Numbered from the stretch's first letter, positions 25,375 to 34,830 are shown. The stretch: 64,000 nucleotides of DNA from Corynebacterium nuruki S6-4 (GCF_007970465.1 NZ_CP042429.1:2418001-2482000); one strand, 5' to 3'. A program made the numbers and translations. The notes: generated from the sequence alone by a model not told the origin.

Positions 25375-26457
25375 TCAGCCGAGCTGCCCGGCGGTGGTCC
25401 CGATGATCGACCGGTCCGCCGCACTGAGCCGGTCGGACGCCAGATCGACCTGGTGCCAGAACGGGTAGCGCACCGCCGGTGCACTGACCCCGGCGATCCG
25501 GGAGATCTCCTCGTCGGTCAGCGTGAGGTCCACCGCGCCGAGGGAATCCTCCCACTGCGCCGTGGTCCGCGCGCCGACGACGAGGTTGGTGATCCCCGGC
25601 CGAGTCAGCAGCCAGGCCAACGTGACCTGCGCAACCGACGCACCGTGGGCGGACGCCACCTCGTCGAGGGTGTCCACCATGTCGTAGAGGTTCTCCCGGT
25701 CGGTGACGATGACGTCCGTCCCCGGCCCGTCGACCATCCGCGCCGGGGACTCCGGCTCGACACCACGGCGGTACTTGCCGGTGAGCAGCCCCATCCCCAG
25801 CGGGCTCCACACCTGGCTGCCGAGCCCCTGGTCGATCGCCGCGGGGATCATCTCGTACTCGGCGTCGCGGGCCTGCGGTGTGTAGTAGATCTGCTGGCTG
25901 ACCGGCTTGATGAAACCGTTGCGCTCACAGGTCATGAGGACCTTCATCAGCTGCCAGGAGGTGTAGTTGGAGACGCCGTAGTAGCGGATCTTCCCGGACC
26001 GGACCAGCTGGTCCATCGTCTGGAGGGTCTCCTCCAGCGGCGTCTGGCCGTCCCACTCGTGCAGGTAGTAGAGGTCGAGGTGGTCGCGGCCGAGCCGGCG
26101 GAGGGTCTTGTCGACCTGGTCGAGGATGTGCCAGCGGGACTGGCCGCCGTCGTTGGGGCCGTCGCCGATGACCATCCGCACCTTCGAGGTGACCAGCAGG
26201 TCGTCGAAGGAGCGGGAGGACGCCAGCGCCTTGCCGAGGACCTCCTCGGCGACACCGGTGGAGTAGAAGTTGGCCGTGTCGACCAGGTTGATCCCGGCGT
26301 CCTTCGCGCGGGACAGCAGGTCGACGGCACCGTCGACGTCGACATGGCCGAAGTACTCCATGCCGTGGTCGCCGCCGAAGGTGATCGTGCCGAGGGTGAG
26401 CGGGCTGACGCGCAACCCGCAGGTGGGTGACAGTTGCCGGTAGAAGTCTGTGCTCAT
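25375..26457 (-). CDS. aldo/keto reductase (YajO/Tas-like)
   Basis: A 360-residue NADPH-dependent reductase. The catalytic tetrad is visible: Asp and Tyr in LVDTANFYSTG, Lys in LVTSKVRM and His in LYYLHEWDGQ. Cofactor contacts at the end (VVGARTTAQWEDSLGAV) are normal. Unlike the other two reductases of the window it is not near the 21-bp site. It lies downstream of fadAB on the same strand but is separated by a strong hairpin (26484-26522). Between its stop and the DedA start (25233-25374) there are only short GCAGGTTC-type repeats. Substrate unknown. Confidence 0.88.
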   Translation of the reverse strand: MSTDFYRQLSPTCGLRVSPLTLGTITFGGDHGMEYFGHVDVDGAVDLLSRAKDAGINLVDTANFYSTGVAEEVLGKALASSRSFDDLLVTSKVRMVIGDGPNDGGQSRWHILDQVDKTLRRLGRDHLDLYYLHEWDGQTPLEETLQTMDQLVRSGKIRYYGVSNYTSWQLMKVLMTCERNGFIKPVSQQIYYTPQARDAEYEMIPAAIDQGLGSQVWSPLGMGLLTGKYRRGVEPESPARMVDGPGTDVIVTDRENLYDMVDTLDEVASAHGASVAQVTLAWLLTRPGITNLVVGARTTAQWEDSLGAVDLTLTDEEISRIAGVSAPAVRYPFWHQVDLASDRLSAADRSIIGTTAGQLG

Positions 26458-26483
26458 GTCGCCCGACCGTACCCGGACGACCG

Positions 26484-26522
26484 CACCCGGCAGGTGGCCC
26501 TGTGAAGGCCACCCACCGGGTG
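26484..26522 (-). terminator. hairpin after fadB
   Basis: CACCCGG-CA-GGTGGCC at 26484-26499 pairs with GGCCACC-CA-CCGGGTG at 26507-26522. It lies 30 bases after the fadB stop and before the reductase start, so it probably ends the fadAB transcript. Confidence 0.6.
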
Positions 26523-26551
26523 CGGGGACTTGCGGGGTCGGAGCGGGGGAT

Positions 26552-28834
26552 CTAGCCCTTCAGCGAGGCGACCGGGGCGAAGCGGTCACCGTAGGTCGCG
26601 GTGAGCTCCTCGGCACGGGCGACGAAGCCGGCCACACCGGTGGTCGGGTAGTCCTCACCGGCGTCCGCGGGCAGCGGGGCCGCGACCGGGCGGGCGTAGT
26701 TCGTGATGAACTGGCGGGTACCGCCGGTCCACGCCGGGTAGCCGATACCGAGGATGGAGCCGATGTTGGCGTCCGCGTCCGAGGTCAGGACGTTCTCGTC
26801 GACACACCGCTGGGTCTCCAGGGCCTCGATGAACAGCATGCGCTCGATGAGGTCGATGAAGGCCGGGCCGTCGCCGGTGGCCGTGTCCAGGCCGTGGCCG
26901 GCGGTCGTGGTCTCGGCGTCCGGCACGGTGACCGGGGTGATGCCGAGCTTCTCGCGCAGCTCACCACGCAGGCCGGACCACAGGCCGGCGCGCTTCCCGT
27001 TCTCGTCGTACTCGTAGAAGCCCTTGCCCTCGAGCTTGCCGGGGCGCTCGTAGTCGTCGAGCATGGCGTCCACCAGCGCGTTGACGCCGCCGTCGTCGAC
27101 AGCGACACCCGCGGCCTCGGCGGCGGCCTTGTTCTCCGCACCGATCTTGCGGGCCAGCTTGAGGTTCAGCTCGTCCTGCAGCTGCAGCTGCGGGGCCGGG
27201 TAACCGGCCTGGCGGCCGGCGGCCTCGATGACGGCCGGGTCCACACCCTCGACGAACATGCGCATGGCCTCGTTGAGGACCGTGCCGATGACCCGGGAGG
27301 TGTAGAAACCGCGGGAGTCGTTGACCACGATCGGGGTCTTGCGGATCTGGCGGGCGAAGTCCAGCGCCTTCGCCAGGGTCTCCGGGGCGGTCTCGTCACC
27401 GGAGATGATCTCGATGAGCGGCATCTTGTCCACCGGGGAGAAGAAGTGCAGACCGATGAAGTCCTTCTTCCGGTCCACACCCTCGGCCAGGCCGGTGATC
27501 GGCAGGGTCGAGGTGTTGGAACCCAGCACGCAGGTGTCCGGCACCGCGGCCTCGATCTCGGCGAACACCTTGTGCTTCAGCTCGGTGTTCTCGAAGACGG
27601 CCTCGATGACCAGGTCGACGTCGGCGATGTCGGCGTAGTCGGCGGTCGGGGTGATGCGCGACAGCAGTGCCGCGGACTTCTCCTCGGTCGTCTTCCCGCG
27701 CTTCAGCGCCTTGGCCTCCAGGCCCTCGGAGTAGGCCTTGCCCTTGTCCGCGTTCTCCTGGCTGATGTCCTTGAGGACGACCTCGATGCCGGCCTTCGCG
27801 GCGACGTAGGCGATCGCCGCGCCCATCATGCCGGCGCCGATGACGCCGACCTTGGTGAAGGTGGTCTTCGGGAACGGGGTGCCGTCGGCCTGCACCGGAC
27901 GGGAACCGCCGCCGTTGCAGTGGTTCAGGTCGAAGAAGAACGCCTGCATCATGTTCGTCGACGTCGGGCCGGTGACCAGCTCGACGAAGTAGCGGGTCTC
28001 GACGGCGGTGGCATCCTCGATGCGCTTGAGCTGCGCACCCTCGACGGCCGCGGCGAGAATCGCCTTCGGGGCGGGCATCGGCGCGCCCTTGATCTGCTTG
28101 GTGACGTTCGCCGGGAAGCTCGGCAGCATCGCCGCGAGCGCCGGGGTGGACGGGGTGCCGCCGGGGATCCTGAAGCCCTTGCGGTCCCACGGCTGGGCGG
28201 ACTCCGGGTTCGCCGCGATCCAGGCGCGGGCGGTCTCGATGAGCTGGTCGGCGGGGACGATCTCGTCGATCAGGCCCAGGCCCTGGGCCTTCTCGGCGGT
28301 GAACTGGGCACCGGTGGTCAGCACCTTGGTCAGGGCGTCCGCCAGGCCGAGCAGGCGGGTGACGCGGGTGACGCCGCCGCCACCGGGCAGCAGGCCGAGG
28401 GTGACCTCGGGCAGGCCGACCTTCAGGCCCTTCACGTCGGAGGCGATGCGGTGGTGGGCGACAAGGGCGATCTCCAGGCCGCCGCCGAGGGCGGTGCCGT
28501 TGAGGGCGGCGACGACCGGGACGCCGAGCGTCTCGATGGCGCGCATGTCGGCCTTCATCCCGTCGACCATGTCGCGGGTGGCCTCGGCGTCCGCCGGGGT
28601 GGAGGTGATCATCTGCTTGATGTCACCGCCGGCGAAGAAGGTCTTCTTCGCGCTGGTGATGATGACACCGGTGACCTCCTTGGCCTCGACACCGGAGACC
28701 AGCTTGGCGGCGGTCTCCTTCAGCGAGGCGCGGAAGGCGTCGTTCATGGTGTTGACCGGGGAGGTCGGGTCGTCGATGGTGAGGGTGACGACGCCGTTGC
28801 CGTCGGACTCCCAGCCGATGATGTTGTCGCTCAT
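26552..28834 (-). CDS. fadB: fatty-acid oxidation complex alpha subunit (enoyl-CoA hydratase / 3-hydroxyacyl-CoA dehydrogenase)
   Basis: A 760-residue two-function enzyme. The N-terminal crotonase part (to about residue 290) has the oxyanion hole in FFAGGDIKQM and the second loop GTALGGGLEIALVAHHRIAS with the catalytic Glu in LPEVTLGLLPGGGG. The dehydrogenase part begins near residue 325 with KVGVIGAGMMGAAIA and has GLHFFSPVDKMPLIEII and NDSRGFYTSR. It hydrates enoyl-CoA and oxidises the 3-hydroxyacyl-CoA with NAD in beta-oxidation. fadA is 9 bases upstream, so the two make one operon. A proper mobile partner, acyl-CoA dehydrogenase, is not in the window. Confidence 0.94.
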   Translation of the reverse strand: MSDNIIGWESDGNGVVTLTIDDPTSPVNTMNDAFRASLKETAAKLVSGVEAKEVTGVIITSAKKTFFAGGDIKQMITSTPADAEATRDMVDGMKADMRAIETLGVPVVAALNGTALGGGLEIALVAHHRIASDVKGLKVGLPEVTLGLLPGGGGVTRVTRLLGLADALTKVLTTGAQFTAEKAQGLGLIDEIVPADQLIETARAWIAANPESAQPWDRKGFRIPGGTPSTPALAAMLPSFPANVTKQIKGAPMPAPKAILAAAVEGAQLKRIEDATAVETRYFVELVTGPTSTNMMQAFFFDLNHCNGGGSRPVQADGTPFPKTTFTKVGVIGAGMMGAAIAYVAAKAGIEVVLKDISQENADKGKAYSEGLEAKALKRGKTTEEKSAALLSRITPTADYADIADVDLVIEAVFENTELKHKVFAEIEAAVPDTCVLGSNTSTLPITGLAEGVDRKKDFIGLHFFSPVDKMPLIEIISGDETAPETLAKALDFARQIRKTPIVVNDSRGFYTSRVIGTVLNEAMRMFVEGVDPAVIEAAGRQAGYPAPQLQLQDELNLKLARKIGAENKAAAEAAGVAVDDGGVNALVDAMLDDYERPGKLEGKGFYEYDENGKRAGLWSGLRGELREKLGITPVTVPDAETTTAGHGLDTATGDGPAFIDLIERMLFIEALETQRCVDENVLTSDADANIGSILGIGYPAWTGGTRQFITNYARPVAAPLPADAGEDYPTTGVAGFVARAEELTATYGDRFAPVASLKG

Positions 28835-28843
28835 GGTGTCTCC

Positions 28844-30088
28844 TTAAACGCGCTCGATGATGGTGGCGACGCCCATGCCGGCGGCGACGCAGAGGGTGAT
28901 CAGGGCGTAGCGTCCGCCGGTGCGGTGCAGCTCGTCGACGGCGGTGCCGGTGATCATCGCGCCGGTGGCACCCAGCGGGTGGCCCATCGCGATGGCGCCA
29001 CCGTTGATGTTCAGCTTCTCGTCCGGGATGTTCAGCTCACGCTGGGCACGCAGGACGACGGAGGCGAAGGCCTCGTTGATCTCCCAGACATCGATGTCCT
29101 CGGGGGTCAGGCCGGCCTTGTCGAGCGCGGCGCGGGCCGCGGGGGCGGGGGCGGTGAGCATGATGGTGGGCTCCACACCGGTCGTCGCGGCGGCGACGAC
29201 GCGGGCGCGCGGGGTCAGACCGTACTTCCCGCCGGCGTTCTCGGAGCCGACGAGGATGAGGGAGGCGCCGTCGACGATGCCGGAGGAGTTGCCGCCGTGG
29301 TGCTGGTGGTCGATCTTCTCGACCTGCGGGTACTTCGTCTGGGCGACGGCGTCGAAACCACCCTGGTCGCCGATCATGGCGAAGGCGGGACGCAGTCCGG
29401 CCAGCTTCTCCACGGTGGTGCCGGGGCGGATCGTCTCGTCGCGGTCCAGGACGGTCAGACCGTTGATGTCCTTGACCGGGACGACCGAGTTGTCGAAGCG
29501 GCCCTCGTCCCAGGCCTGGGCGGCGCGGGCGTGGGAGCGGGCGGCGTAGGCGTCCAGCTCCTCACGGGAGACACCGTCGAGGGTGGCGATGAGGTCGGCG
29601 GAGATGCCCTGCGGCACGAAGTCGGTGTAGAAGGAGGTCTCCGGGTCGAGCGCCAGGGCGCCGCCGTCGGAACCCATCGGGACCCGCGACATGGACTCCA
29701 CGCCGCCGGCGAGGACGAGGTCCTCCCAGCCGGAGCGGATCTTCATCGCACCGATGTTCAGGGCGGTCAGGCCCGAGGCGCAGTAGCGGTTGAGCTGCAC
29801 GCCGGTGGTGGAGAACGGCAGGCCGGCGTTGAGGGCGGCGGTGCGGGCGATGTCCATGCCCTGGTCGCCGAGCGGGGAGACGACACCGGTGATGATGTCG
29901 CCGATCGCCTCGGGGGCGATACCGGGGTTGCGCTCGAGGATCTCGGCGATCAGACCGCTGAGCAGATCGACGGGCTTGACCGTGTGGAGGCTGCCGCCGG
30001 GCTTGCCCTTGCCGCGGGGGGTGCGGACGGCCTCGTAGATGAAGGCCTCGGGGATGCCTGTGTTCCCCTGGCCGGTGGAGTTCGTCAT
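28844..30088 (-). CDS. fadA: acetyl-CoA C-acyltransferase (thiolase), beta-oxidation
   Basis: A 414-residue thiolase giving acetyl-CoA and shortened acyl-CoA. The nucleophilic Cys is in [14 protein letters not shown] near residue 100; the second signature has NEAFASVVL and [18 protein letters not shown] with the active His, and the last Cys is in [11 protein letters not shown]. The start MTNSTGQGN at 30088 has GAGGACAG before it; two upstream ATGs (30118, 30127) are also open. The divergent space upstream contains an AT-richer stretch (30140-30170) that may hold the promoter. Partner of FadB. Confidence 0.93.
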   Translation of the reverse strand: MTNSTGQGNTGIPEAFIYEAVRTPRGKGKPGGSLHTVKPVDLLSGLIAEILERNPGIAPEAIGDIITGVVSPLGDQGMDIARTAALNAGLPFSTTGVQLNRYCASGLTALNIGAMKIRSGWEDLVLAGGVESMSRVPMGSDGGALALDPETSFYTDFVPQGISADLIATLDGVSREELDAYAARSHARAAQAWDEGRFDNSVVPVKDINGLTVLDRDETIRPGTTVEKLAGLRPAFAMIGDQGGFDAVAQTKYPQVEKIDHQHHGGNSSGIVDGASLILVGSENAGGKYGLTPRARVVAAATTGVEPTIMLTAPAPAARAALDKAGLTPEDIDVWEINEAFASVVLRAQRELNIPDEKLNINGGAIAMGHPLGATGAMITGTAVDELHRTGGRYALITLCVAAGMGVATIIERV

Positions 30089-30342
30089 GTCTGTCCTCAC
30101 TGTCGACTGTGCCGACATCGGGTACAACGTGTGTCGCCGATCACTATATCCACATATCGTTCCGGAGGAGCATTTCCGGGTGGGTTCCCGACGTGTTCGG
30201 GGGTGGCCCGCCGGTTTTCCCTGCGTAGGCCATCACCTGCGGTTTTATGTCGGGAACCTACACATCTGCGCACGGATGGCGGTATGGGCGGTGTGGGCGG
30301 TGCAGCGGAGGTGCGACGGCCGGGTGGCGAGGCTGACGCCAA

Positions 30343-30530
30343 CCTGTCGACCAGCCCCCTCGGGACGGGGGTCGTCGAGGGGTTGGCCGCACCGGCCTGT
30401 CGACCAGCCCCGTGCGGACGGGGGTCGTCGAGGGGTCGGCTGCACCGGCCTGTCGACCAGCCCCCTGGGGACGGGGGTCGTCGAGGGGTTGGCCGCACCG
30501 GCCTGTCGACCAGCCCCGTGCGGGCCGCTG
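30343..30530. repeat. 53-bp tandem repeat array B1 (about 3.5 units)
   Basis: Units begin CCTGTCGACCAG at 30343, 30396, 30449 and 30502, exactly 53 bases apart. Each contains CGACCAGCCCC, four variable bases, then GGACGGGGGTCGTCG, which can fold back, and ends with GCACCGG. Differences between units are mainly the loop bases (CTCG, GTGC, CTGG, GTGC). It lies between fadA and the mtrP-like gene; 30129-30342 holds the fadA promoter region and nothing else seen. Two related arrays are at 52805 and 54067. Confidence 0.85.
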
Positions 30531-30535
30531 CACAG

Positions 30536-31438
30536 CTACCGCCGCCGCAGCACCAGGACCAGGTTCGAGACCCCCACCTCGCGCAGTCCCGGAACACGCG
30601 TCAACCACCACGCCCACCACGGGTGGTAGCGGGGAAAGGCGGCCACAAGCTCGGCGGGGTACGGGTGGTCGGGGTCCGGTGCAGCTGGTGCGGTGTCGGT
30701 GACGGCGTCCGGACTGTCCTGCCGGTCCGGCAGTGCTGCGGCATAGTGCAGTCCGTCGGCGCAGGAGACGTTGAACAGGGACTCACCCCACCGGTTCTTC
30801 GGCGGGCGGCCGTGTTTCTTCTCGTAGCGGCGCGCCGCGAACTCGCCGCCGACATAGTGCTGCCACAGGCCGGTCTCGTGCCCGCCGAAGGGCCCGAGCC
30901 AGCAGGTGTAGGAGAAGACGACGAGGCCGCCGGGGCGGGTGACGCGCAGCATCTCGTCCGCCATCCGCCACGGGTCACAGACGTGCTCGGCGACGTTGGA
31001 GGAGTAGGTGAGGTCGAAGGCCTTGTCCGCGAAGGGCAGGTCCATGCCCGATCCCCGCACCGAGGACGCCAGTCTGATGCCCGCCGCGGCCATCTCCCCG
31101 ACGTCGGGTTCGCAGGTCACGTAGTTGTCGACGCCGGCTGTGGCGAAGGCCCGGCCGAAGTAGCCGGGGCCACCACCGACGTCGAGGATCCGGGTCCCCG
31201 CCAGGGGCGTTGTGCCGTGCGACGTTGCTCTGGGGGACGCCGTGTCCCCGGCGTCCGCCCAGATGTCGGACAGCAGGCCGACCGTGTCCGCGGCGAGGTG
31301 CCCGTAGAACCGGTCCGGGTCGGACTGCTCGAACCGGAAGTCGGCGAGAAGACCGAGGGAGCGCCGCAGTGTCGCGCGGCGGCGGAGGGTGGGAAGAGAC
31401 GTGGCGTCCCCGTGGCCGCGGGTGCCGGCTCGTCTCAC
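30536..31438 (-). CDS. mtrP: class I SAM methyltransferase, MtrP-like (Rv0224c homologue)
   Basis: A 300-residue methyltransferase. The SAM site is ILDVGGGPGYFGRAF near residue 97, followed by GSGMDLPFADKAFDLTYSSN and LRVTRPGGLVVFSY. The C-terminal half (WLGPFGGHETGLWQHY, FPRYHPWWAWWLTRVP, SNLVLVL) matches Rv0224c as I remember it. The corynebacterial homologue MtrP is needed for normal transport of trehalose mycolates. GTG at 31438 is favoured because similarity starts at RRRATLRRSL and an 18-bp hairpin lies just before it; ATG at 31528 would place the hairpin inside the gene. The role is from family knowledge and from the mycolate locus around it. Confidence 0.8.
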   Translation of the reverse strand: MRRAGTRGHGDATSLPTLRRRATLRRSLGLLADFRFEQSDPDRFYGHLAADTVGLLSDIWADAGDTASPRATSHGTTPLAGTRILDVGGGPGYFGRAFATAGVDNYVTCEPDVGEMAAAGIRLASSVRGSGMDLPFADKAFDLTYSSNVAEHVCDPWRMADEMLRVTRPGGLVVFSYTCWLGPFGGHETGLWQHYVGGEFAARRYEKKHGRPPKNRWGESLFNVSCADGLHYAAALPDRQDSPDAVTDTAPAAPDPDHPYPAELVAAFPRYHPWWAWWLTRVPGLREVGVSNLVLVLRRR

Positions 31439-31443
31439 GACTC

Positions 31444-31496
31444 TGCGCCGACATTCCGTCCCATCCGTGGCATGGGACGGACGGAATGTCGGCGCA
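31444..31496. terminator. perfect 18-bp hairpin between mtrP-like and 618-residue genes
   Basis: TGCGCCGACATTCCGTCC at 31444-31461 is perfectly inverted at 31479-31496, loop 17 bases. It lies 68 bases after the stop of the 31564 gene, read on the minus strand, so it fits a terminator for that gene and speaks against the longer mtrP start. Confidence 0.6.
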
Positions 31497-31563
31497 AAGT
31501 CGGTCGGCGCGGGATTGTCCTGTGACATGCGTCGATGATGGCACACGGCCTCACATCACGACC

Positions 31564-33420
31564 TCACATCGTCGGGTAGTCGTCGTGGAGGTTGACGCTG
31601 TGGAACTCGACCGAGCCGTCCGGCAGCTTCCAGTAGTGCAGCCGCCGGGCCGCCGCTGTGCTGGTCTCCAGGTCGACCCGGAAGGCCTTCGCCCCGTCCG
31701 TGTGCCGGACGACCCGGGGCGCGCCACCGCTGGTCCCGGCCCGGAAGGCATGGTGGCGCGACGTCCGATCCTCATAACCGGCGGCGATCCAGGCGAGCAC
31801 GTCCGGCAGCTTCCGGCGGGCCGATTCCCCCGCGCCCACCGTCTTCTCCACCGAGGCGAGGAAACCGTCGCCGAAGCGGTAGTTCAGCGGGTGGTCTGCC
31901 TTCGCCGGGGCATCGACATTGCGGGCCCAGCTCAGCCGGATCTCCTCGGCGAGCTGGTCGTCGGGCGCGGTGAACTCGGTGCCCTTGAGCACGCATTCGG
32001 TGTACACGGTCTGCCGGTCGACCCGCAGCTTCCGGCTGCCCCGGGGACGGCGACCGGAGGCCCCGGACGTCCCCGACGTCCCGGCCGCAGCCGTCCCGGC
32101 GGGGACCCCGGCCACGCCGCCGGGCAGACTGAGCCCCGCCGCCGTCAACCGGTCCCGCAGCAGTGCATTCTCCTGGTCCAGCCGGTCGTGTTCGTCCCAG
32201 GCGTACCTGTTTTCGTCGTTGACGGTGTTCAGCGCATCCCGCAGCCTGTCGATCTCCGCGGACAGGCCGTGGATCTGCGCCCGCAGCGCCGGCACGCGCC
32301 CGCGCAGCACGGCCAGTTCACTGTCCGGACCCGCGGAAGGCGAAGTTGCAGGAGACGGGGCGGCGGTATCCGCCGACTCAGCCGACCCCGCCGACCCAGC
32401 CGACCCCGCCGACCCTGCCGGCCCGGACAGCCACGCCGGCCCACCGTCGCGCAGCGCCGGGGCGTCCCGCAGTCGTGCCGTACCGTCGACCACCGGTCCG
32501 ACGGCGATCCGCACCTGGCCCTCCCGCTCACTGACCGACTGCACCCGTACCGTCACCACGTCACCGGTGGCTGCCGTCCGGTCGATGCCCTGCTGCGTCA
32601 GCGTCGAGCCCGTACCCGGGATGACCTGCACCCCGACCTGACTCTTCCCGGCCTTCCCGGTCACGACCGCCGGGTAGCACCCGCCGACGACCAGCTCCGC
32701 CACCATCGCCGCCGGCTCGCGCAGACCGTCGAGGGACGCCACGGTTCCGTCCGCCCCGAGAGTGCCCCGCACCTCGTCGCCGTCCCGGAACAGCCCGTCG
32801 ACGGTCACGGTCGGACTGACCTGCAGGGCGTCCAGATCCAGCTGCAGGACGCCGAACGCACCCGGGGCGTCCGACGACGTGACCATCGCCGACCGCGGGG
32901 ACAGTGCCCCGGAGAACTCGCCGCGGAACGGGCGCACCGCGGCCCGGTCGGCGTCCGGCGCCGGGCGGTGCAGGTCAGCGGCCGCCAGAATGACACGGAG
33001 CCGGTCGATGACCACCCCGGTCACCCGGTCCGCGTTGGCGTCGGTGATGCCGGTGAACAGCAGGTCATCGGCGAACGGGTCGGTCATCCAGCCGAGATCG
33101 TGCGCCGGGTAGATACGCGCCGCACCGTTGTAGGGTGTCGCATCCGGCGGCATCGCGCCGGTGAACGCCCGGGTGAGGTCCGGATTCTCGATGACGACCA
33201 GGCGGATGTCGTCCGGGAACTCGTCGGTGATGCGGGACAGGTCGAGTTGCACCTCGCGGGTCCGGTTGACCGCGGTGACGACCAGGGTCGGGACGCCCGC
33301 CGCGCCGGTGCACAGGGATTCCGCCAGCGCGAGGATCTCCGGCGCCGTGGTGACCGTGGTGACGGTGACAGCAGCGGTGACGGTGGTGGCGGGCAGGCGG
33401 TCAGCGGTGACGGTGTTCAT
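31564..33420 (-). CDS. 618-residue multidomain protein of unknown function
   Basis: Not recognised as any named family. Residues about 20-150 look like an alpha/beta domain with a YNGAARIYPAHD stretch. Residues about 245-320 resemble an S1-type OB fold (GGCYPAVVTG, VGVQVIPGTG, then GDVVTVRVQSVS). A Gly-Ser-Ala linker (about 335-367) is encoded by a 9-bp repeat, then a coiled coil (about 368-428, LRAQIHGLSAEIDRLRDAL), a basic linker and a C-terminal domain of 155 residues ending LHYWKLPDGSVEFHSVNLHD. No signal or membrane segment is seen. It sits inside the mycolate locus but has no counterpart there in M. tuberculosis, so it may be an inserted nucleic-acid-related gene. Confidence 0.72.
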   Translation of the reverse strand: MNTVTADRLPATTVTAAVTVTTVTTAPEILALAESLCTGAAGVPTLVVTAVNRTREVQLDLSRITDEFPDDIRLVVIENPDLTRAFTGAMPPDATPYNGAARIYPAHDLGWMTDPFADDLLFTGITDANADRVTGVVIDRLRVILAAADLHRPAPDADRAAVRPFRGEFSGALSPRSAMVTSSDAPGAFGVLQLDLDALQVSPTVTVDGLFRDGDEVRGTLGADGTVASLDGLREPAAMVAELVVGGCYPAVVTGKAGKSQVGVQVIPGTGSTLTQQGIDRTAATGDVVTVRVQSVSEREGQVRIAVGPVVDGTARLRDAPALRDGGPAWLSGPAGSAGSAGSAGSAESADTAAPSPATSPSAGPDSELAVLRGRVPALRAQIHGLSAEIDRLRDALNTVNDENRYAWDEHDRLDQENALLRDRLTAAGLSLPGGVAGVPAGTAAAGTSGTSGASGRRPRGSRKLRVDRQTVYTECVLKGTEFTAPDDQLAEEIRLSWARNVDAPAKADHPLNYRFGDGFLASVEKTVGAGESARRKLPDVLAWIAAGYEDRTSRHHAFRAGTSGGAPRVVRHTDGAKAFRVDLETSTAAARRLHYWKLPDGSVEFHSVNLHDDYPTM

Positions 33421-33523
33421 GGCCGCAGACCGTAGCGCGCCCACCGGACAGGAACGTGCGGCCACGACCGCCGTCGTCGAACACCGTGACGGACCACCAC
33501 CCGGTGCTACCCTGACCTCCATC

Positions 33524-34672
33524 ATGAGAGTTCTTCTGCTGTGCTGGCGGGATGTCGGCCACCCTGAGGGCGGGGGCAGCGAGGTCTACCTCGAGCGCGT
33601 CGCCGAGTACCTGGCGGACCCCGCACACGGCGGCCACGACGTCACCGTCCGCACCGCCCGCTACCCGGGGTCCGTCCGGACCGAACGGCGCAACGGGGTG
33701 ACCTACGTCCGCGGCGGCGGGAAGATCACTGTCTACACCACCGCCTGGTGGTACATGCTCCGCCACCGGTTCGGGCCGGCGTCCGGCCGTTTCGATGTCG
33801 CCGTGGACACCCAGAACGGCATGCCGTTCTTCGCCCGCATCTTCGCCGGCATGTTCGGCGGTGCCCGGACCATCCTGCTCACCCACCACTGCCACCGGGA
33901 ACAGTGGCCGGACGCCGGCCCCGTGGTCTCCCGCGTCGGCTGGTTCGTCGAATCCCGGCTGTCGCCGCTGGTCAACCGGGACGTCCCCTATGTCACCGTC
34001 TCCGATTCGAGCCGGCGGGAGCTCGAGGATCTGGGCGTGGATCCCGGACGGATCCGGATCATCCACAACGGTGTGGACGTGCCGGAGGAGCTGCAGGCCG
34101 GCCGCACGCTGCCACCCAGGCCGGAGGTGACCCCGGGCGGTGCCCCGCACCTGGTCACCCTCTCGCGGCTCACCCCGCTCAAGCAGATCGAGCACGCGGT
34201 GGACGCCCTCGCCGGCATCCTCCCGGCCTACCCGGGCGCGGTCCTCGACATCGTCGGCGACGGCTGGTGGGCCGACAATCTCCACCGCTACGTCGCCGAC
34301 CGGGGGCTCGGCGGCCACGTGGTCTTCCATGGTCACGTCGACGGTGACGACAAGCAGCGGCTGCTCGCCGGTGCGGCGCTGCACCTCATGCCCAGCCGGA
34401 AGGAGGGGTGGGGGCTCGCGGTGATCGAGGCGGGCCTGCACGGCGTCCCGACGGTCGGCTACTCGACCTCGGCGGGGCTGCGCGACAGCGTGGTCGCGGG
34501 GGAGACCGGCGTGCTCGTCGACGACCGGGACGCCTTCACCGCGGCGGTCCGCGAACTGCTCGACAATGACGGTCTGCGACGGCGACTGGGGGAGGCCGCC
34601 CGCACCCGCGCGCTCGGCTTTTCGTGGGACGCCACGGGCGCGGCCTGGCGGGACCTCATCGAACACCGCTGA
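33524..34672 (+). CDS. GT4-family glycosyltransferase (Rv0225-like)
   Basis: A 382-residue retaining glycosyltransferase with GT-B fold. The N-terminal domain starts MRVLLLCWRDVGHPEGGGSEVYLE. The C-terminal nucleotide-sugar site has LVTLSRLTPLKQIEHAVDAL and the E-x7-E signature in PSRKEGWGLAVIEAGLHGVPTVGY. ATG at 33524 is supported by a TACCCT box 10 bases before it; the longer upstream frame overlaps the divergent gene. The position next to the mtrP-like gene matches Rv0225 in M. tuberculosis. The acceptor is unknown, probably an envelope glycolipid or phosphatidylinositol mannoside. Confidence 0.88.
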   Translation: MRVLLLCWRDVGHPEGGGSEVYLERVAEYLADPAHGGHDVTVRTARYPGSVRTERRNGVTYVRGGGKITVYTTAWWYMLRHRFGPASGRFDVAVDTQNGMPFFARIFAGMFGGARTILLTHHCHREQWPDAGPVVSRVGWFVESRLSPLVNRDVPYVTVSDSSRRELEDLGVDPGRIRIIHNGVDVPEELQAGRTLPPRPEVTPGGAPHLVTLSRLTPLKQIEHAVDALAGILPAYPGAVLDIVGDGWWADNLHRYVADRGLGGHVVFHGHVDGDDKQRLLAGAALHLMPSRKEGWGLAVIEAGLHGVPTVGYSTSAGLRDSVVAGETGVLVDDRDAFTAAVRELLDNDGLRRRLGEAARTRALGFSWDATGAAWRDLIEHR

Positions 34673-34830
34673 GGCGGGCGGCCGGGAGCCGTCGTCGGCG
34701 GGGCCGAGGCAGATCCGGGCAGGGGCCGGGACGGGGCCCGGAGAAGCCGGGAAAGGCGCAGGTGACCACCGAGATTGCGCTGGTGAGTTCCGGGTTTTTG
34801 CACTGTCGCGTTCCGCCCGTCATTCCGGGT

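Noticed and set aside
30343..30530. CRISPR array
   Set aside because: The period is constant and the whole 53-bp unit is conserved; there are no unique spacers and no cas genes.
26450..31525. A 1691-codon open frame on the plus strand
   Set aside because: It is antisense to fadA, fadB and the mtrP-like gene, whose products have full catalytic motifs. The long frame is a side effect of high GC.
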